A stretch of 64,000 nucleotides of DNA from Kerstersia similis. Lineage in GTDB: Bacteria > Pseudomonadota > Gammaproteobacteria > Burkholderiales > Burkholderiaceae_B. Positions 61,477 through 64,000 of the stretch are shown piece by piece. The notes beneath the pieces were generated by a model. That model did no database searches. It was not told where the DNA came from and saw nothing but the letters and a program-made list of their open reading frames with translations. Position 1 is the first letter of the stretch. Every line of letters begins with the position of its first letter. Location of the stretch: the NCBI RefSeq assembly GCF_965139615.1, contig NZ_CBCSIQ010000006.1, forward strand, positions 62,001 through 126,000. The letters run 5' to 3'. The position numbers and the translations under genes were made by a program.

Positions 61477-62844
61477 CTACAAAGAACTCTTGAAAATCTT
61501 GCCGTCCTTCATAATGAGCCTGAGCGACTGCTCCGGCTGCGTCAGAAAGTCCAGGCTGGCTGACGGATCGCCGTCAACCACCAGCAGATCGGCCATGGCA
61601 TCCTGCGCCAACACGCCAACCTTGCCCTGATAGGTATTGCGCGCACCGGACATGCCGACCAGCTCGCCGTTCTGGCCGGTCGCAATACGCAGGGCTTCCA
61701 GCGGTGCGTAAAAACGCGTCATCTTGGCGAGCATGTGCCCGTGCTTGGGCAGGTTCTCGGGCGAAAACAGAATGTCCGTCCCCCAGGCCGTATTCACCTT
61801 CAGGCGTTGGGCGAACTCATAGGCGCGAACGGTTCCCTGCGCCACCATCATCTGCTTGGCATGGCTGCGCGGGTCGGCGTGCGGGTTGGCGTCCTCGTCC
61901 CCCAGGAAAGGCTGCAGGCTCCACCAGACACCATTGTCGGCCATCAGTTTCGCCGTCTTTTCATCGTTCAGCTGGCCGTGCTCGATGGAGCGCACCCCCG
62001 CCTGTACCGCACGTTCTATACCGGCTGCGGTATAGACATGCACCATGACGTAGGTGCCCCAATCACGCGCAGCCGCCACACCGGCACGCAGTTCCGCATC
62101 GGTGAATTGCAGGCTTTCCAGCGGGTCGTACACCGAGGTGACGCCCCCGCCAGCCATCAGCTTCAGCTGCGATGCCCCCAGCATCAGCTGCTCACGCGCC
62201 CGGCGCAGCACGGCGTCCGCGCCATCGGCCAGCACCGACATGCCGGCACGCTCGACATGGCTGGGCAGCCCTACGTTTTCGGTAATGTCATAGCGCATAC
62301 GGAAATCACCATGACCGGAGGTCTGGGAAATCATCGCGCCCGAGGGAAAAATGCGCGGTCCAAAGACCACGCCTTCGTCGATGGCGCGTTTCAAGGCAAA
62401 GCTGGGGCCGCCGGCATCGCGTACCGTGGTGAAGCCGCGCATCAAGGTATTCTGGGCTTCGCGGGCCGCGACCAGGTGCAGGAACGCCACATCGGCCGTC
62501 ATCGCTTCGAGTTGCGACACGCCGCACAGGGTCGAATGCCAATGCGCGTCGATCAAACCGGGCATGACGACCCGCCCGCCACAATCTATGACCTCGACGT
62601 CATCGCCCAGCGCTTCGCCAGCCGGCACGATGGCCTGGATGCGATCGCCCACGATCCTGACATGCAGGCCGTCGCGCAGCGCCGCCGTCATGCCATCGAA
62701 CAAACGCAGATTGGTCAGCACAACAGGACGCTGGCTCTGGCGGGGTTGATCCGAGAAGGCGCTATTTGCGCGAAACTTGAGAAACGGAGCAGCGCTCGCG
62801 GCCGGACCATTCGCGGCCACCCGGTATGTCATGTCCGCCGCCAT
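61477..62844 (-). CDS. Metal-dependent amidohydrolase (imidazolonepropionase/prolidase-like)
   Basis: A 455-aa amidohydrolase-superfamily enzyme. PGLIDAHWHST gives the H-x-H metal pair; SQLKLMAGGG holds the probable carboxylated Lys; MVHVYTAAGIERA, SIEHGQL and NTAWGTDILF supply the remaining His, His and Asp. A beta-sandwich surrounds the barrel (VVLTNLRLFDG at the start, ADLLVVDGDP at the end). ATG 62844 is chosen, with 62832 also possible; the frame stays open further upstream without support. Substrate unknown. The gadB operon may begin here, but 161 bases separate it from gadB. Confidence 0.85.
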   Translation of the reverse strand: MAADMTYRVAANGPAASAAPFLKFRANSAFSDQPRQSQRPVVLTNLRLFDGMTAALRDGLHVRIVGDRIQAIVPAGEALGDDVEVIDCGGRVVMPGLIDAHWHSTLCGVSQLEAMTADVAFLHLVAAREAQNTLMRGFTTVRDAGGPSFALKRAIDEGVVFGPRIFPSGAMISQTSGHGDFRMRYDITENVGLPSHVERAGMSVLADGADAVLRRAREQLMLGASQLKLMAGGGVTSVYDPLESLQFTDAELRAGVAAARDWGTYVMVHVYTAAGIERAVQAGVRSIEHGQLNDEKTAKLMADNGVWWSLQPFLGDEDANPHADPRSHAKQMMVAQGTVRAYEFAQRLKVNTAWGTDILFSPENLPKHGHMLAKMTRFYAPLEALRIATGQNGELVGMSGARNTYQGKVGVLAQDAMADLLVVDGDPSASLDFLTQPEQSLRLIMKDGKIFKSSL

Positions 62845-63244
62845 GCGCCGGTAGGCCCAGCGCGCCACAGCGCTCACGCAGCCGCAGCGGCAAGACCCGG
62901 AATGCGGCTCTTGTCGTCCGCCCATGCGGGCGGCAAGCCTTTGCCCATTCACTGCATGCGACAAATACATCCGTCCTGCTCCTCGTCTATTGCCGGCTTC
63001 GCCATGCAAACTTCCATTCCTGCCCGTTTCACACGCCGCATGCGCGTTACCATGCACATACCGCCACGGCACGCCAAAGCTGGCCGCTCACCGGCCGCCA
63101 CGTGCAAACAAGCGCTTCACAAGGTTCACAACACAAAACCGTCCGTGACCGCTTATTTCAAAATCTGACACTATCTCCAGCTTATCCTTTATTACCTCGA
63201 AGTATCTTGACAGATTGTTTCAGCGCTTCACAGATGACCCTTCC
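62845..63244. other. Divergent intergenic stretch without a gene
   Basis: No gene, RNA gene or riboswitch is recognisable in these 400 bases between the amidohydrolase and the reductase-like gene. A TTGACA at 63207-63212 could be a -35 element for the rightward gene, but no good -10 follows at 17 bases. Confidence 0.35.
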
Positions 63245-64000
63245 ATGACGCAGCCTTCCTGTTCTTCTGCGGCTCCTGCCGTCTCTGCCAACACTCTGCT
63301 GCAAGAATATTCCCTGGAAATGACTGCCAAGGAAATACGCTCCCTCGCAGCCCTGCGTACACTGGCAGCACCCGGCACACCGATCAACATCACCTTCCTG
63401 CCCAATGAACAGGACAGTGCCCGTCTGCAAGCCGCCATCCAGGCGCATTCGCAGGGCCTGCTGCCCGTGCCGCATCTGGCCGCACGCCGCATTCCTTCCG
63501 AAACCGCGCTGCGCAGCTACCTGTCCCGGTTGCGCGAACAGGCAGACATCCAGCGTGTCTTTGTCATTGCAGGCGATCCTCCGCAACCGGCCGGCCCTTA
63601 TGCCGATGCCTTGGCCTTGATACAGACCGGGCTGCTGGCCGAATACGGTATCCGGCAGGTCAACATCAGCGGCTACCCGGATGGCCACCCCGGCATTCCG
63701 GATGCCCAGCTCTGGGCCGCCCTGCACGATAAGCATCGCGCCTTGTCACAGCAGGGCCATGACTACGAAATCATTACCCAGTTCGGCTTCGAAGCCGCGC
63801 CTGTCCTGGCGTGGCTGGAACGATTGCGCCAGGAAGGCATTACGGCCCCGGTGCGCATCGGCGTAGCGGGGCCCGTGGGCGTCCACAAGCTGCTGCGTTA
63901 TGCCGCCGCCTGTGGCGTGGGCGCTTCTGCTGGTATCCTGCGCAAATATGGCGTTTCACTGAGCCGCCTGTTCGATACCGCCGGCCCCGAGTTGCTGCTG
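63245..64000 (+). CDS. Methylenetetrahydrofolate reductase-like protein, cut by the window end
   Basis: From ATG 63245 a frame runs open to the last base (252 codons). The protein shows the MTHFR TIM-barrel pattern: LEMTAKEIRSLAALRTLAAP, NITFLPNEQDSARLQAAIQA, then VPHLAARRIPSETALRSYLS, VFVIAGDPPQPAGPYADALA, VNISGYPDGHP, IITQFGFEAAPVLAWLERL and RIGVAGPVGVHKLLRYAA. MTHFR makes 5-methyl-THF with FAD. The N-terminal substrate Glu region is altered (EYSLEMTA), and such diverged MTHFR-like proteins serve one-carbon catabolism, so it need not be the biosynthetic MetF. The C-terminus is outside the window. Confidence 0.8.
   Translation, partial: MTQPSCSSAAPAVSANTLLQEYSLEMTAKEIRSLAALRTLAAPGTPINITFLPNEQDSARLQAAIQAHSQGLLPVPHLAARRIPSETALRSYLSRLREQADIQRVFVIAGDPPQPAGPYADALALIQTGLLAEYGIRQVNISGYPDGHPGIPDAQLWAALHDKHRALSQQGHDYEIITQFGFEAAPVLAWLERLRQEGITAPVRIGVAGPVGVHKLLRYAAACGVGASAGILRKYGVSLSRLFDTAGPELLL

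Noticed and set aside
62845..63244. Riboswitch (SAM, SAH, THF or cobalamin) before the MTHFR-like gene
   Set aside because: None of the conserved cores I know could be recognised in the interval.

Overview
The window looks like chromosome of a betaproteobacterium of the Alcaligenaceae type (Bordetella, Achromobacter and Kerstersia are the nearest named relatives I would expect). The grounds are high GC, the sspA-sspB pair next to mscL, a Nif3 protein and a DegS-like protease, many LysR regulators and many Liv-type ABC transporters. The assignment comes from gene content and protein resemblance only; no database was searched.

Layout. (1) 0.1-6.8 kb: a TonB-dependent receptor of the heme/hemoglobin type with an STN domain, followed by two paralogous exported GloVer-repeat proteins with Gly-rich/hydrophobic/Arg tails. 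(2) 6.9-11.5 kb: a DnaA-box-like cluster, a small XRE regulator, and housekeeping genes (DegS/AlgW-like protease, Nif3, MscL, SspA, SspB, tRNA-Thr). (3) 11.5-21.2 kb: an integrated island in tRNA-Thr(TGT). It has a P4-type integrase, AlpA, Rha, a C4-like antisense RNA and a train of overlapping small genes of unknown function, with no primase, capsid or terminase. It is bounded by a duplicated tRNA 3' end and a duplicated tRNA terminator. (4) 21.3-29.5 kb: a polyamine-type ABC transporter with an acyl-CoA ligase and a crotonase, divergent from an IclR regulator and a ProC homologue. (5) 29.8-36.2 kb: an FMN-dependent NtaA/DszA-type monooxygenase, an OsmC protein and a full Liv-type ABC transporter. 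(6) 36.3-47.7 kb: a second Liv-type transporter, then the 3-hydroxyanthranilate meta-cleavage operon in the order nbaE-H-G-F-C-D, and a LysR regulator. (7) 47.8-57.4 kb: a TetR/Bcr-type efflux pair, a small lipoprotein, phosphonatase PhnX, a LysR regulator and a ytcA-mdtNOP tripartite efflux operon. (8) 57.4-64 kb: a MarC protein, an AspT-family antiporter with glutamate decarboxylase, an amidohydrolase, and the start of a methylenetetrahydrofolate reductase-like gene cut by the window end.

How it works together. The nba operon should convert 3-hydroxyanthranilate through 2-amino-3-carboxymuconate semialdehyde, 2-aminomuconate and 4-oxalocrotonate to 4-hydroxy-2-oxovalerate. The promoter regions of this operon and of the adjacent Liv operon share a long spaced motif, which suggests one regulator (probably the LysR at 46.7-47.7 kb) controls both uptake and breakdown. 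The aldolase and acetaldehyde dehydrogenase that normally sit between nbaH and nbaG are absent. The GadB-AspT pair looks like an acid-resistance or amino-acid decarboxylation/antiport module.

The observations I would look at first are the C4-like antisense RNA with two targets around the ribosome-binding site of the next gene, the shared nba/liv promoter motif, the island boundaries, the GadB-AspT pairing, and the receptor/GloVer cluster.
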